From Alopecurus myosuroides (taxonomy: Eukaryota; Streptophyta; Magnoliopsida; Poales; Poaceae): 64,000 nucleotides of DNA. The stretch covers positions 238,976,833 through 239,040,832 of the forward strand of contig CM054060.1 of the NCBI GenBank assembly GCA_028641055.1, in the 5' to 3' direction. The notes beneath the pieces were generated by a model that was not told the DNA's origin, made no database searches, and saw only the letters and a list, made by a program, of their open reading frames with translations. Positions 1-11,613 of this stretch are shown here, piece by piece; position 1 is the stretch's first letter, and each line of letters opens with the position of its first letter. Position numbers and translations under genes: made by a program.

Positions 1-37
1 TATTCCAGTAGCAAACAACCCTAGTCGCATAGATGTT

Positions 38-1660
38 GTGCGCAACCGATGTAGAGACCTCAATGCTGAGATTGCTAGAGATAGTAAATCTAGAACTAGT
101 AGAACTGCTTGTCACATGTCAGCTGATAGGCCCAAGTATAGCTCTCCTGCTAAGAACCTTAGGGCTGTAGAGGCAGTTGCAGCAGAGTTGTCCGGCTTAA
201 CCGGTGAAGCTCGCCGTAGGCAGCTGGACCGGGTAAACGAGTTAGTACGTGTTGCTAACCAGCAAAATGAGGCCCATCGTAAGGAAAATCTAGGTGCAGG
301 TGCATCTCAAGTCGTTCACTCGGCTGGTGCTATTGGTGGAAAATCTGATGGTCATGCCTCTTCGCCACATGTAGATGGAGGGAGATACCGGAGTGTGAGC
401 TACGGCCAAAACAAGCAGATTCAGGCGCATGATCCGGCGTATGACGGAAATTAGTTAGCCGGTCAGGGCGATGCCGGCCAAGGCCATGTCGATCAAAGCA
501 ATCGTGGTGCCAGCCGATTTCAACCGGCTGGGCATGGTCGTAACCCGACAAACCGAGGTCAGCCACCCAGGTATCCGGTACCAAACCAAGCTCAAGCAGC
601 ATGGTGCCGGGCATGCTCCTCAGCATTTAGGAAATAATAAAGTGTCCAATCTTTATGATGATGGTTACTTGGCTATGGAGAGAGCCGGGTATCCGAGACA
701 TGAGCGGCTGGTGCCCGAGGGTGCACTCGGATCCCGGCTGGGACCTTGCATGCTGCCAACACATGATGCCCGGAACAAGCTTGATAGAATCTATTTGTCT
801 GAACTTCTCGAGGAACAAGGCCCTCCTGGACCTGCTTGTTTTGGACCCCGGATCATGGGGGAGCCGCCGGTGCTGAAGTTTCAGCTCGCCCGGGGTACAA
901 AAACATATGGTAGTAGTACTAAGCCGGAGGATTGGTTGACAAACTATGTCACATCGGTGCATGTCGCTGGTGGGAATCGCCGATGGGCGGTGCGGTATAT
1001 TTCGTAGATGTTGGAAGGTCCAACCCGAATCTGGCTGAACAATTTGCTAGAGAATAGCATTGATTGTTGGCTGGACTTCTCGGAGGCTTTTGTCAGCAAC
1101 TTCACTAGTACACACCAGAGGCCGAATCGCCCTCAACAACTCTCTATGTGCAGGTAGAGGAAAGATGAAACCGACCGAGATTTCCTGACAAGTTGGAGCA
1201 CCTTGCGCAACTCCTATGAAGGGGTGATTGAGTGGCAGGCCATTGCTTGGTTTGCTCAGGGGTGCCGACATGGCACCATGCTCTGGAAGAGATTGAAGTG
1301 GGAAATGCCTACCACTCTGGACGAGACAACCAAGATTGTCGATATGTATGCCTTGGGTGGTCTGACTCAGCCTCTGGTAACCTCGGTAGAACTGAGTAAA
1401 AGGTACTCGGGCATTGATGGTGCCAGGTCGTCTAGGTGGCATGACCGTCAGGATTACAGAAACAAGAGAAGAGATGATCGGCCGGATTACAGATATGGGT
1501 CAAACCATGTAACTGCGGTTGATCAAGATCAACTAGATACCGGAAATAGCCAGCGTCACAAGAAAGTGGGCCTCAGTGGGGGAAGAATCAAGGTAATAAG
1601 AAACAGTGGAGTGACCAGAAGAAGCCTTGGGAGAATCAAGAGAGATTCACCTTCGAGATG
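38..1660 (+). pseudogene. Gypsy gag, broken
   Basis: Gag forms the nucleocapsid-like particle in which the element is reverse transcribed. The N-terminal part (38-454) is a charged linker rich in Arg and Glu. The conserved gag core lies at about 925-1400, where a Lys/Pro-Glu-Asp-Trp-Leu motif, a Gly-Gly-Asn-Arg-Arg motif and a Trp-Leu-x-Phe-x-x-Ala-Phe motif match the retrotransposon gag domain of plant Gypsy elements. A stop falls directly after Val-Arg-Tyr-Ile-Ser near 1005 and another near 1157. The tail (1430-1660) is basic, rich in Arg, Asp and Tyr, as before a zinc knuckle, but no clean CCHC motif is visible. It cannot make a full-length product. Confidence 0.75.
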
Positions 1661-2061
1661 ATGGTGGATGGCTGGCTAACCACACTACTTGGAAATGCAG
1701 CTGGTATGACCGCATCAAGAGGGAAGGCAGAAATCTACCACCTCCATCCCCACCACCACCGCTTACGGGTGCAAACACTCAGATCTTGAATGCATCCCCT
1801 AGGCCCGTGGATAACCGGAGGAAGCCGGAAAATGTCAGTCAAGTGACTCATGGGGCCAACAACAACAATGACGGTGCTAGTCTCCGAAATGAGTATCAAG
1901 AGCACCACCAAAGTTACATGGTCTTTGTGACCGAGGCAACTGACAAACATAGCCTGCATTGGCGTGCTATGGAGGTAAATGCAGTCATGCCGGCTGTGCC
2001 CAAGTTTATGTACTAGTCCGAGGAGGAGATTGCCTGGAGCCTTGAGGATCATCCCAAGGTC

Positions 2062-2313
2062 ATGCCTAACCCCGGAGGTTATGCACTTGTGGTGGAACCA
2101 ACATTCATTGGGCCCACCATAAATGTCAAGTTCACCCGGGTTCTCATTGATAATGGGAGCAGCATCAACATCATGTACCGAGATACTATGCTCAAGTTAG
2201 GCATCACTAAGAACATGATGCAGCCTAGCCGGACTACCTTTCATGGTATTGTGCCGGGTGTATCTTGTGCGCCCATGGGAAAAGTCTGGGTTGATGTCTT
2301 GTTCGACACCTGA
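2062..2313 (+). pseudogene. Gypsy aspartic protease, broken
   Basis: This is the retropepsin-like segment that cleaves the polyprotein. The active-site region reads Val-Leu-Ile-Asp-Asn-Gly-Ser-Ser-Ile-Asn-Ile-Met, so the catalytic Asp and the following Gly-Ser-Ser are kept. In this plant lineage the residue after Asp is usually Gly; here it is Asn. The frame closes with a stop at about 2311 inside a stretch that should run on towards reverse transcriptase, and several stops follow before 2700. It is decayed and not separately functional. Confidence 0.75.
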
Positions 2314-2694
2314 GATAACTGCAGAACAGAGAGCCTGCAATTTGGGGTAGTTGACCTCAAAAGTCCATACTACGCCTTACCGATCAGGCCAGCATTGGCC
2401 AAGTTCATGGCGTCCACTCATGTCGCCTATCTGAAGATGAAGCTGCCGGGTCCAAATGGTGTGATCACCATCTCGGGCGATTAAAAGAGGTCCATGGAGT
2501 GTGCCTCGGCTGGCTCCCGTTTGGCCGAGTGCCTGGTTATTGCTGCTGAAAAGAAGAGGATTCATGAGGTGGTGGCAGTAGCACAGTCACCTCAACTCAG
2601 TATGCCGGGTATGACTAACCCGCATTAGAGTGCGACATTTCAGGCATCCAAGGAGACAAAGAAGATCCCGGTTGACGGAGCTTACCCGGACCGT

Positions 2695-3988
2695 TCCGTC
2701 ATTATTGGTGTCGGGTTAGATGACAAATAGGAAGACGAGCTCATCCACTTCCTCCGTGAGAATCGGGATATCTTTGCATGGTCGAATCAGGACCTGCCAG
2801 GTGTCCCAAGGGAATTGGTTGAGCACTCATTGCATGTCAGGCCGAAAGCTAAGATGGTGAAGCAACCTCTGCGACGCTTCGTTGCAGATAGGAGGAAGGC
2901 AATTGGTGACAAGATAACAAGGCTGCTCATAGCTGGCTTTATTATGGAAATGCTGCACCCGGACTGGTTGGCTAACCCGGTCCTGGTAGAGAAGAAGAAG
3001 GATGACCCGAATGTGGCCATTGTGTGGCGCGTGTGTATTGATTAGACCAACATGAACAAGGCATGTCCTAAAGATCCATTCCCGCTGCCTCGGATCGATC
3101 TAGTTATCGACTCCACTACCGGGTGTGAATTGTTATCTTTTGTAGATGCATATTCTGGTTTTCACCAGATACCTTTGAAGCCTCTGGATAAAATAAAGAC
3201 TTCCTTTATTACCCTGTACGAGGCTTATTGCTATCGTGTTATGACCTTTTGGCTTGATAAATGACTGTTCCACTTACTAGAGATGCATGTAGAAATGCTT
3301 GCATGATCAAATTGGCAAAAATATACAGGCATATTCCATGACATTGTCATCAAGACCAAGTAGAAGAATACTCTCTTGGATGATCTTAGATAAACATTCA
3401 CAAACCTGAGGAGATTCCGGTTGAAGCTTAACCCGGCCAAATGTAATTTGGTGTGCCGGCAGGCAAGTTACTCGGTTTCCTCGTATCCAGCCGAGGTATC
3501 GAGGCAAATCCGACCAAGATCAGCGCTACAGAGAGCATGAATCTGTCGAGGTGTCTCAAGGATGTGCGGAGGTTCACTGGCCGCCTGGCATCTTTGAGTC
3601 GCTTCATTGGTAGAATGGGGGAGAAGGCACTACCTTTGTACCAGCCGATGAAGAAAACAGACAAAAATGTCTAGACACCGCAGGCTGATTCGGCATTTCA
3701 TGAATTGAAGAAGATGTTGGTTTCTACATTGATATTGGCCTCGCCACTGCCCAAGGAGCCAATGTTGCTCTATATTGCAGCCACTAACCGGGTTGTTAGT
3801 GCCGTGTTGGTGGTAGAGCGAGAAGAAGAAGTAAAAAAAATGTGCAGAGACCGGTATATTGTCTCAGCGAGGTGATCTCGTTGTCGAAACAAAACTACCC
3901 GCACTATCAGAAGATGACATATGGTGTCTATATGGCGGCCAAGATTCTCTAGCACTATTTCCAAGAGCATCCTATGACTGTAGTGAGT
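2695..3988 (+). pseudogene. Gypsy reverse transcriptase-RNase H, broken
   Basis: This encoded RNA-dependent DNA polymerase and RNase H. The RT entry is visible from about 2740 (Phe-Leu-Arg-Glu-Asn-x-Asp-Ile-Phe-Ala-Trp), followed by Trp-Leu-Ala-Asn-Pro-Val-Leu-Val near 2965, Asn-Lys-Ala-Cys-Pro-Lys-Asp near 3055 and Phe-Val-Asp-Ala-Tyr-Ser-Gly-Phe near 3140. The catalytic Tyr-x-Asp-Asp box expected near 3330-3345 is destroyed: a frame change leaves only an Asp-Ile-Val-Ile-Lys remnant. The thumb/RNase H part is readable at 3453-3674 and again to 3988. There are in-frame stops near 2728, 3043 and 3262. The polymerase is dead. Confidence 0.85.
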
Positions 3989-4838
3989 TGATGTCTACAC
4001 ACGCTTCTATTCTTGTAGACAGTGTTGGGCCTCCAAGTGCAGAGGTTTGTAGAACAGCAGCAAGTTTCCCTTAAGTGGACCATCCAAGGTTTATCGGACT
4101 CAGGGAGGTAGAGGCAAAGATACCTCTCTCAAGCAACTCTGCAATTATGATACAAGAAGTCTCTTGTGTCCCCAACACACCTAATACAATTTTCAGTCGT
4201 ATAGGTGTACCAATTCGGCGAAGAGATAGTGAAATACAAGTAATATGGATGACTATAAGTGATAATAGCAATCTGAAATAAAAATGGCAGCAAGCAAATA
4301 TGTAGCAGAACTGGTTGTAAACGGTGTTTCAATGCTTAGAAACAAGGCCTATGGATCATAATTTCACTAGTGAACAGTCTTAACAACCATAACGTAATTG
4401 AATGCATAAATATCATCTCTTCACTATGCTAATCCGAACCACTCTCCAGTCAAATAACAAACACCAATCATTGCGTAGGGCTATAAGAGCACTCCTTAGA
4501 GTTCACATTTCCCCATCCAGTTAACCCCACGCTATCACCATGCCACCTAGATGGTTCCAAACAAACACCACAATTTCACAGGGTCATCGAACACAAAAAT
4601 ATAAATATCATGCTAAACCACTTGAGTAGCATAATAGATGAAGAGTAACATCTACTTATTCAACTAAATTACAAAGTTCATGTTCACATAAAGATCACAC
4701 CATGGAAGAGAGAGATGAGACACATAGCTACCGGTGGATCCCTTAGCCCTGGGGGGGGGGGGGACTACTCCCTCCTCATCATGGGAGACAACAACGGCGA
4801 TGAAGACGGTTGTGAAGTCGATGGAAATGGCTCCGGGG

Positions 4839-5826
4839 TGATGCAGCGCGACCCATCCCACTGGGCATGTCTCACACTCCATCATATATCAAGTCACCAT
4901 GGATCCAAAAGGTGAACTCATTCCCCTTCTCTAACCCATTTCGTACCCCTTTGGATGGTATACTACTTGACCATCTACCCCCATGCATTGCTAGATATGA
5001 TTCGACGTGTACGGATGCGAGGGGAGATTTTGAGGAAGCCCAGGACTCAAGGCCATCCATGGTGTACGTGTGGAAGAGAAGGAAGAAGCGAGAAGGAGAA
5101 GATGAAGAAGCGAGGAAGGCCGACCTCCATGCCAGGAAGCCTGGCCTAGGCCGGCCCCAGGACGGCTACCGAACAGACCCGGCCGGCCTCCGAGCTAGGA
5201 AGCCCGGCCTAGGACGGCCCCAGGACGGCTACCCTACAGACTGCCCCGACCTCCATGCCGGCCCAGGCCGGTTTCCCTACGAACCTGGGCCGGCGTGCTC
5301 TGTTACCTGCCCGGCCAGGCCAGCTCTTCTGCGACCTTACCTGCCTGAGCGTAGTGATACAGAATATTCCCTTGTATCCTCTACCTACCCCCAACTACTA
5401 TATATAGGACCCCTCCACTCCTTCCTAGGTTAGAGTTGACTTGAGATAGAATTGGGCCTTGTGCTCCCCCTCCCATGTGGAGAACCTCCCCCATGGGATC
5501 CATGGATACTCAATAGATTAATTTATTGAACTGTATCAAGATCTCTCAAAGTAGATACTCTTTCACCTCGTGATTCCGGTAGTTCTTGCCAACCTTCCCA
5601 TTGTGGCTTTTGTTGGATTGGTGGACCGGCCGGTGAGAGGAATCGGTTCCAATTAGCGTGTTGTTGACTTGGGTTTGCGATCCCTCGTAGGCTCCACGAG
5701 TTATCTCCCCTTTTGTGTGCGTGAGTTCATCGTGTTCTTTGTGTTATTCGCGTTCTACTCAATCTCCCCACCTCTTGTCCGTCAATCCGTGAAGACCGGG
5801 CCACCCTAGAGGCCAAGATTATATCA
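4839..5826 (+). mobile_element. Solo LTR nested in the element 1 LTR
   Basis: The insertion begins TGATGCAGCG and ends TTATATCA, so it has TG...CA ends with a short inverted TGAT/ATCA. It is flanked by CGGGG (4834-4838) and CGTGG (5827-5831), a 5-bp target duplication with one mismatch. On both sides the sequence rejoins the surrounding LTR. No primer site, polypurine tract or coding sequence is present, so it fits a solo LTR left by recombination. A TATA-like run at 5398-5407 suggests it is read on the + strand. Confidence 0.7.
5123..5257 (+). repeat. GC-rich tandem duplication, about 67-bp unit
   Basis: Two diverged copies of a unit of roughly 67 bases follow each other, both containing an AGGAAGCC(T/C)GGCCTAGG core followed by CGGCCCCAGGACGGCTACC. 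They lie in the upstream part of the solo LTR, before its TATA-like run, as U3 tandem repeats often do. Confidence 0.7.
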
Positions 5827-6331
5827 CGTGGAACTTCCCCGTCCCGGAAGGGTGCAAAAACAGAGATTGTTGTCCCCCGAAACTTGTCGGCAATGGCGGC
5901 GGAGCTACGAAACTTTTCGTGCATGGAGGCTGCATATTTTAGGGTTTATGCATCGGAGGGATTATATAGGCGAACGAGCGATGTTGGTGGACGCCTGAAG
6001 GGCCCACACCAGCTAGCGCAGCTAGGTGGACCCGCGCCCCCCTATGGCGTGGCTACTCTATGGCCCCCCTCGAGGTCTCCTTTGGAATTCGTTGACGCTC
6101 CGGGAATTCTAAGACTCTCGGATTTTTTTCGTCCAATTCCGAGAATATTTTCAGAACAACTTTTGTGAAACCAAAAACAGCAGAAAACAGGAACTGGCTC
6201 TGTGGCATCTTGTCAATAGGTTAGTCCTAGAAAATCCATAAAAATGACATAAAGTGTATAGGAAACATGTAGCATATGGCATCAAAACAACATGGAACAT
6301 CAAAAATTATAGATATGTTTGAGACATATCA

Positions 6332-6346
6332 AGCATCCCCAAGCTT
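6332..6346 (-). other. Polypurine tract of element 1
   Basis: On the - strand this reads TAAGCTTGGGGATGCT, directly followed by the LTR start. The same box precedes the LTR of element 2 at 13939. It would prime plus-strand DNA synthesis and fixes the element as - strand. Confidence 0.8.
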
Positions 6347-8405
6347 AATTCCTACTCGTCCTCGAGTAGGTAAAACGATAAAAACAAATAATTTCTGAGG
6401 TGACATGTTACCAACATGAACTTGATCATCTAAATTGTAGAAGCATATGTAAAGGTGAGATCATAGTACTTTAAACATATGCATGGTGGATATAATTATA
6501 ACAATGAAACTTAGCAATCACTCTGCATCATGAAAAGTAACAAAAACAAAAGATCATGAGTAATAATGCACTTGAAAGTTAGACATTTTTTTCGAGCATA
6601 AAGAAAACATAGCAAAGTGATATTTCACTTGTCCTTAAGAGTGGGGCAAAACATAAATGCCAGGACACCTTCAAAGTTCAAGTTGATGAATAGAAACAAA
6701 TAATTTGAGAGCAAGTAATAACACACAATGAATCAATCAATAATAATCTTTGGGACTGATGCACATTAAACTCAGAATGGCAACTACGCTCTCCTAATTG
6801 TGCATAAAGTTAGAAGATGGTGACTCAACATAAAAGTAAAAGAAAGGCCCTTTGCGGAGGGAAGCAGGGATTAACTCATGTGCTAGAGCTTTTTATTTTA
6901 TTTTATTAAACAGAGGTATTGAAAACATTTTTTTAGAGAGGTGTATGCTTATGTCAACGAATGGTAATATAGTTTTTGTCATCTTCCATCCTAAACAAGT
7001 TGAGGGCAGTTCCGAATTGTTTATATTGGGCACTTATAGCATGCACTTTATATAGTATGACACTCCTCCCCACCTTGCTTTTGCAAACCATGGCTAACTG
7101 AATCCTTGGGTGCCTGCCAACAATCTCATACCATGGAGGAGTGCCTATTTATTTGTTTAGCTTTTTGATGTTATAATGGTCTAACCAGCTCTTTGCAAAA
7201 TTAATGACGAGCAGATAAAGCATGCAAGTCAGGGTATTTAAATAGTATGGAAGACAACAAACCCAACCACTACTTCCTCATGACCTAAGACAAGAACAAA
7301 AAACATGTATAATTTTGAAGGTTAAAAGGTAGCGCATGAGAAATTTACTTGGAGTGGCGGTTAAATACCACATGTAGGTAGGTATGGTGGTTACATTTGG
7401 CAAACTTTGGTTTTTGGGAGTTGGATGCACGAGTAGAGCTCATACTCAGTACAGATGGAGGCTAGCAAAAGACTGGGAGCGACAAATTAAGATAGCAATA
7501 ATGGCCATAATCATGCATAGCGACAAAACTATTATTAATCAAAGCATAAATGGTATTACAACTCAAAAACTAAATGATCATGGAGGCTATAGGTGACTGC
7601 ATTGTAGTCATAAACATGGTGTAAGCATGCGCCAAGTCAACCAAATAAAGCATTTGAAGGAGAACACCACAAATTTATGCTTCAATGTGATAAAAACAAC
7701 TCATGATTCTTTCAATGGCACATTAAGCACTCTCAGCTATTTGAGACAAGTCATGCTACAGTAATAACTACTAAGCGTAGAATTAAAATAACATCTAGCT
7801 TGTTATGAAAAATTATAGCCACAGTCTATACGAGCTTCCTTTTGCACCGTTATAAGCACGAAAATTGTATTACTGCTTTCCAACACCTATCATTTTATAA
7901 TAAACAAAAACTCTCCAAGAGATATAGAAATGAAACAAGAGAGTAATAATATACTCTACTAGAACTAACAACTCTGAATAAGAGATGCATGAAAAATAGG
8001 AGCTAAAAGGATTTGCAGCAGCTAGAAGAAAAACTAAGAATACGAGCATGATAGAAAACAAGTATTCATATGAAAAAGCGGAGCGTGTTCCTCTACCACA
8101 CAAGAATGATGGGTTCCAACTAAGTTTATTTAATCAAGGAAAACGAAAGAAAAGAAAACAAAAACAAACATACGCTCCAAGCAAAGTGCATATAATGTGA
8201 CCGAATAAACATATAGTTTCACTAGAAGTGGCTTATTAAGGTGCTGATGCAGAATGTGATGCCTTGGGCATCCCCAATCTTAGACGCTTGAGTCTTCTTG
8301 GAATTTTCTGGGATGAACCACGGGGGCATCCCCAAGCTTAGGATTTTCACTCTTCTTGATCACATTATATCACCCACTTCTCATGACCCTTGAAAACTTC
8401 CTTCA
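6347..8405 (-). mobile_element. Athila-like element 1, 3' non-coding region, truncated
   Basis: There is no significant reading frame in this 2-kb AT-rich stretch. It is the non-coding segment between coding region and 3' LTR. It aligns by eye with element 2 (for example 8217-8400 with 15885-16070, sharing GACGCTTGAGTCTTCTTGGA) and, inverted, with the same part of element 3 (6840-6910 with 22448-22520; 7310-7375 with 22015-22085). Similarity to element 2 stops near 8400, so the 5' part is missing and the element is truncated. Confidence 0.7.
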
Positions 8406-9091
8406 CTATCGATGAGTCATGTCGACAAATCCCTCGGATGATCCGGTAGGGTTTTGAGTGGTGGAACGTAATAGACGCTGGCAGTTACGAGGCTAACAGG
8501 GAGGCACAATTTAGCTAGGTTCAGGGCCCTCGTAGAGGTAATACCCTTACTCGTGCTTGTTAGATCAGTATTATGATGAGATTTGTTACAATGGCGGTGT
8601 GCAAGTCGAGAGATTGGATCTCGAGCTATGGCTATGGTGATGAAAGTCTAGATTGGATCTCCCCCTCAGGTGGCTCTCCCAGGATTTAAATTGGTGGCTG
8701 GGTCTCAAACCGTACCTGGGGGGTTACAAACCCTAGCCCTAGTCGGTGAAAGCTTTCCATCTTGCCCCGCAAGTCTTGCGGGTGCGCCGCTGCTGGGCCT
8801 TTTAGAGCTACGGGTTGGTATCTTGCGTTGGGCTTCAGTGCTGGGCCTTAGACCAGGTAGGCTCATCCGACAGGCCTGGAATTCATCCCCACGTCAGTAG
8901 CCCGCGAGTGTTTGTTCGACTGAGAATAGTCGAGTAAGCACTCAAAGCTTATTTCGGGATCTCGCGACTGGGTAGTCAAATACTTGATCTTAAAGGCGTA
9001 TACCCTGCGTGGGATGTAGTCGAGTATCGAGTGGTAAATACACCATGTGTTGGCTTTTTCGCAGAAGGGTATGGCTCAGTTGCTTAGCTCT
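8406..9091. mobile_element. Host LTR-retroelement sequence, left part
   Basis: This is moderately GC-rich non-coding sequence with recurring CTCGA/TCGAG words, continuing after the solo LTR at 10692. I read it as LTR or leader sequence of the element that carries the gag-like gene at 11614, because similar CTCGG-rich words occur in the introns of the related gene at 24357-26650. No clear LTR start or primer site was found, so its exact nature and strand stay open. Confidence 0.4.
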
Positions 9092-10686
9092 TGATGGTGT
9101 GTGGACACACGCTCGTTGGGAAACCCCAAGCGCAAGGTGTGAAGAGTGCAACAACAAGTTTTCCCTCAGAAAAGAAACTAAGGTTGAATCAACCAGTAGG
9201 AGGACAAACAATCTCTGAAGGTTGATGGAGCTAAGGTGGCAGGACGCACTACCGGTTCAGTAGCAACGTGGAAATTACACAACACAATCATATAACTTTG
9301 CCCCAACAAAGTAGTGAGGTTGTCAATCTCACCGGTTCTGCTTAACACAAAGAGGTTAAATGTATGGTGTGGAAAACAATATGAGAACAACATGAAAGCA
9401 GTAGCAGCAGTATGAAAGAAGTGTGAAAGCAGTGGAAGCAATGTGTGCATTATCAGTATGAGAAAATGGACCAGGCTCCACAGTTCACTAGTGGTGTCTC
9501 TCCGTGAATGATAAATAACATGTGTGGTGAACAAATTACAGCTAGGCAATTGACTGAAATGAAGGCTGCACCGTAGTGCAGATGCAATACATAAAGATTA
9601 CTATGTGATTAATGCGGGTATTACAACAAAATACAGAGACCGTCATCCAACTTCATCTATGACTAATATTCCACCCTCCGAATATCATCCGAAAAAACAT
9701 TGGGTATTAAGTCGCAAGCAACAGATTATCACAGTAAGCAAAGTGCATAATGTAAGCAATGTAAACTAGGTAAACACCGTCGTTTTCTCCCTAATGGAAA
9801 CAACATATCCTCCGTCTGTCACATTTCTGTCACTTGAGCACATATGCAAAGGAGGCATGAACCCACTAGCGAGCATTAATACTCCCTCTTGGAGTTACTA
9901 GCATCTACTTCGCCAGAGCATCTACGAATGACGGAGAGAATGCAAGATCATAAATAACATATGCATGAAGATAACATGATATATTGATAATCAAAAGACA
10001 TATCATTCAACATTCATAAGATCCTAGCAAACATAACATGTAGCATTACATAAAGATGACCTCGATGATGTAGGGAAGCTCACGAGATCTAAACATGAGG
10101 TACAAAGTGGATAATACAACCATCTAGCTACTGCTATGGATCTGTAGTCCAGGGATGAACTACTCACGCATCACTTCGGAAGAGGGCATGGTGGTGTAGA
10201 CCCCTCCGGTGATGAATTCCCCTCCCGACAGGGTGCCGGGGAGAGCTCCAGAACCCTCCCGATCTCGGTATGATGATGGCGGCCTCGGGTGTTTCTCGAT
10301 ACGAAGTGGTATATTTTTAGGGTTGACATATCGGACGGTATAAATAGGCGAAAGGGAAAAGGCGATGGAGGCCCGAGGGGCCCACACCACCCCCCCCCGG
10401 CGTAGCCAGGGGGCGCGCTGCCCTATGGTGTGCCCCCCCTCCGAGCCTCTTTGGGACTCCGTGGAATCTTCGGGAATTATAAGACTTCCGGACTTCGAAT
10501 TTTTTAATTTCGAGAATATTTACAGAACAACTTTTCTGAAACTAAAAACAACAGAAAACATGGATCTGGCTATGTGGCATCTTGTCAATAGGTTAGTCCA
10601 GATAATCGATAAAAATGACATAATGTGTATAGCAAACATGTAGGAAACAACATGGAACATGAGAAATTAAGGTTTATGACGTATCA
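9092..10686 (-). mobile_element. Solo LTR, Athila-like
   Basis: On the + strand the sequence runs from TGATGGTGTG to GACGTATCA (1595 bp), so it lies on the - strand. It is flanked by GCTCT (9087-9091) and GCTGT (10687-10691), a 5-bp duplication with one mismatch. Neither a polypurine tract nor a tRNA-Asp primer site adjoins it, so it is a solo LTR. It resembles the LTRs at 12354 and 53035: the ends match and all share the 3' word read on this strand as TCACCGGTTCTGCT near 9330. Confidence 0.8.
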
Positions 10687-10691
10687 GCTGT

Positions 10692-11510
10692 CCCGAAAGA
10701 TCAGGTCCAATTAATTGCTTCTCGGGCAAAAACAGTTCTGGCCTACACGAATTCGAGACCATCTACTCGAACTCGGTGAGGTGATGATTGCGACTGGGCC
10801 GTGGAGGACTTATCGAGTAGAATTTAACCTTAAAAAGGGCACCCGACGCGTCCTCTAGGATTTTTCCTCGTGTTATTGACACGGAAAATTTACTGGATGA
10901 CACAGCTTGAGTGCGATTCCAGGCCCGTAGGAAAGATGCTTGGGTCTTACCTTCGTACTCGAGGAATACGGCATCCAGTCGTGCCTTGGTGGCTGAACGA
11001 CCCGGGTTTGTTTCGAGTGATGTATCAGTAAATCGTAGTGTGGATTCGTGGTTTTTGCGGGAGCCACATACTCAGAATTTTCTCCCCGCTGCGTGGAGAG
11101 TGCCTCTCATTGTTCTTGGGAAATGGCGAGTGCCAATGTTTTCACCTTGCAATCCTCGAGTGAGGTGAAATTTCCTTCTAATTTCATACGAAAGAAATTT
11201 TGTGTCGTGAGGTTTTATGCGAAAGAATTTTCGCGTAGTGATGTACGAAATGACGTGACTGTGCACTCGCCTGCTCCCGATGGGACGTGACGCGGTGGGG
11301 CAGGGCGCGTAGGGCCAATCATGTCAGCTTTTGACCGAAAGCATGCCGTCGTGCGCCGGTTTTTCTGCAAGTCGTGCAGTAATAACGCACGATCTTGCGT
11401 TAAAGATCATGCGGAGTAACCGTTCTGCGTCGCTCCGTTTCGGCTCACCACGTAGCAGCCAGGATGCGTCCCACGGACGCAAATCAACGGCTCTCGGTAA
11501 CCCAGCAGCA
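10692..11510 (+). mobile_element. Host element sequence upstream of the gag-like gene
   Basis: Non-coding sequence leading into the TATA box at 11512. It continues the sequence interrupted at 9091. The part from about 11270 is GC-rich with repeated CGT/ACG words and looks like a plant promoter or U3 region. No convincing open frame is present. Confidence 0.45.
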
Positions 11511-11520
11511 GTATAAATAG
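11511..11520 (+). promoter_or_regulatory. TATA box of the gag-like gene
   Basis: GTATAAATAG is a good plant TATA box about 95 bases upstream of the ATG at 11614, with a pyrimidine-rich leader (TCTTCTTCCTCC) between them. This is what would be expected of an element's own promoter. Confidence 0.6.
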
Positions 11521-11613
11521 TGGGCCTTAGGGGAAATTCACTCTTCCCGGCCCCTATTCATCTTCTTCCTCCTTCCATCGCGCACACCTTCCTCTGTGAG
11601 AGAGCGAACACCA

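Larger units (their letters stand above)
1..3988 (+). mobile_element. Decayed Ty3/Gypsy element, internal gag-pol region
   Basis: This is the internal region of a Gypsy LTR retrotransposon, cut on the left by the window edge and on the right by the LTR that starts at 3989. Gag, protease, reverse transcriptase and RNase H segments occur in the normal order on one strand, separated by stops and frame changes. No integrase is visible before the break. The last recognisable coding sequence reads like the RNase H end of a plant Gypsy polyprotein, with a His-Tyr-Phe-x-x-His motif near 3955-3975. The target site of the element at 3989 would be the pentamer at 3984-3988 (TGAGT). Confidence 0.85.
3989..6331 (-). 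mobile_element. Athila-like 3' LTR (element 1), split by a solo LTR
   Basis: Read on the + strand the LTR opens with TGATGTCTAC and closes with GACATATCA, so on the - strand it begins TGATATGTC, the usual start of this grass family. The polypurine tract lies directly outside at 6332, which makes this the 3' LTR of a - strand element. The 2343-bp length includes a 988-bp insertion (4839-5826); without it the LTR is about 1.35 kb. A 13-base G run at 4751-4763 may be a slippage site or assembly error. Confidence 0.8.

Noticed and set aside
4751..4763. 13-base G run as a G-quadruplex signal
   Set aside because: A single homopolymer in an LTR, more likely slippage or assembly noise; no four-tract pattern is present.
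8406..8420. TGAGT near 8414 as the right target duplication matching 3984-3988
   Set aside because: It is not preceded by a 5' LTR, and the similarity to element 2 breaks off in the middle of non-coding sequence at about 8400; a five-base match is likely by chance.
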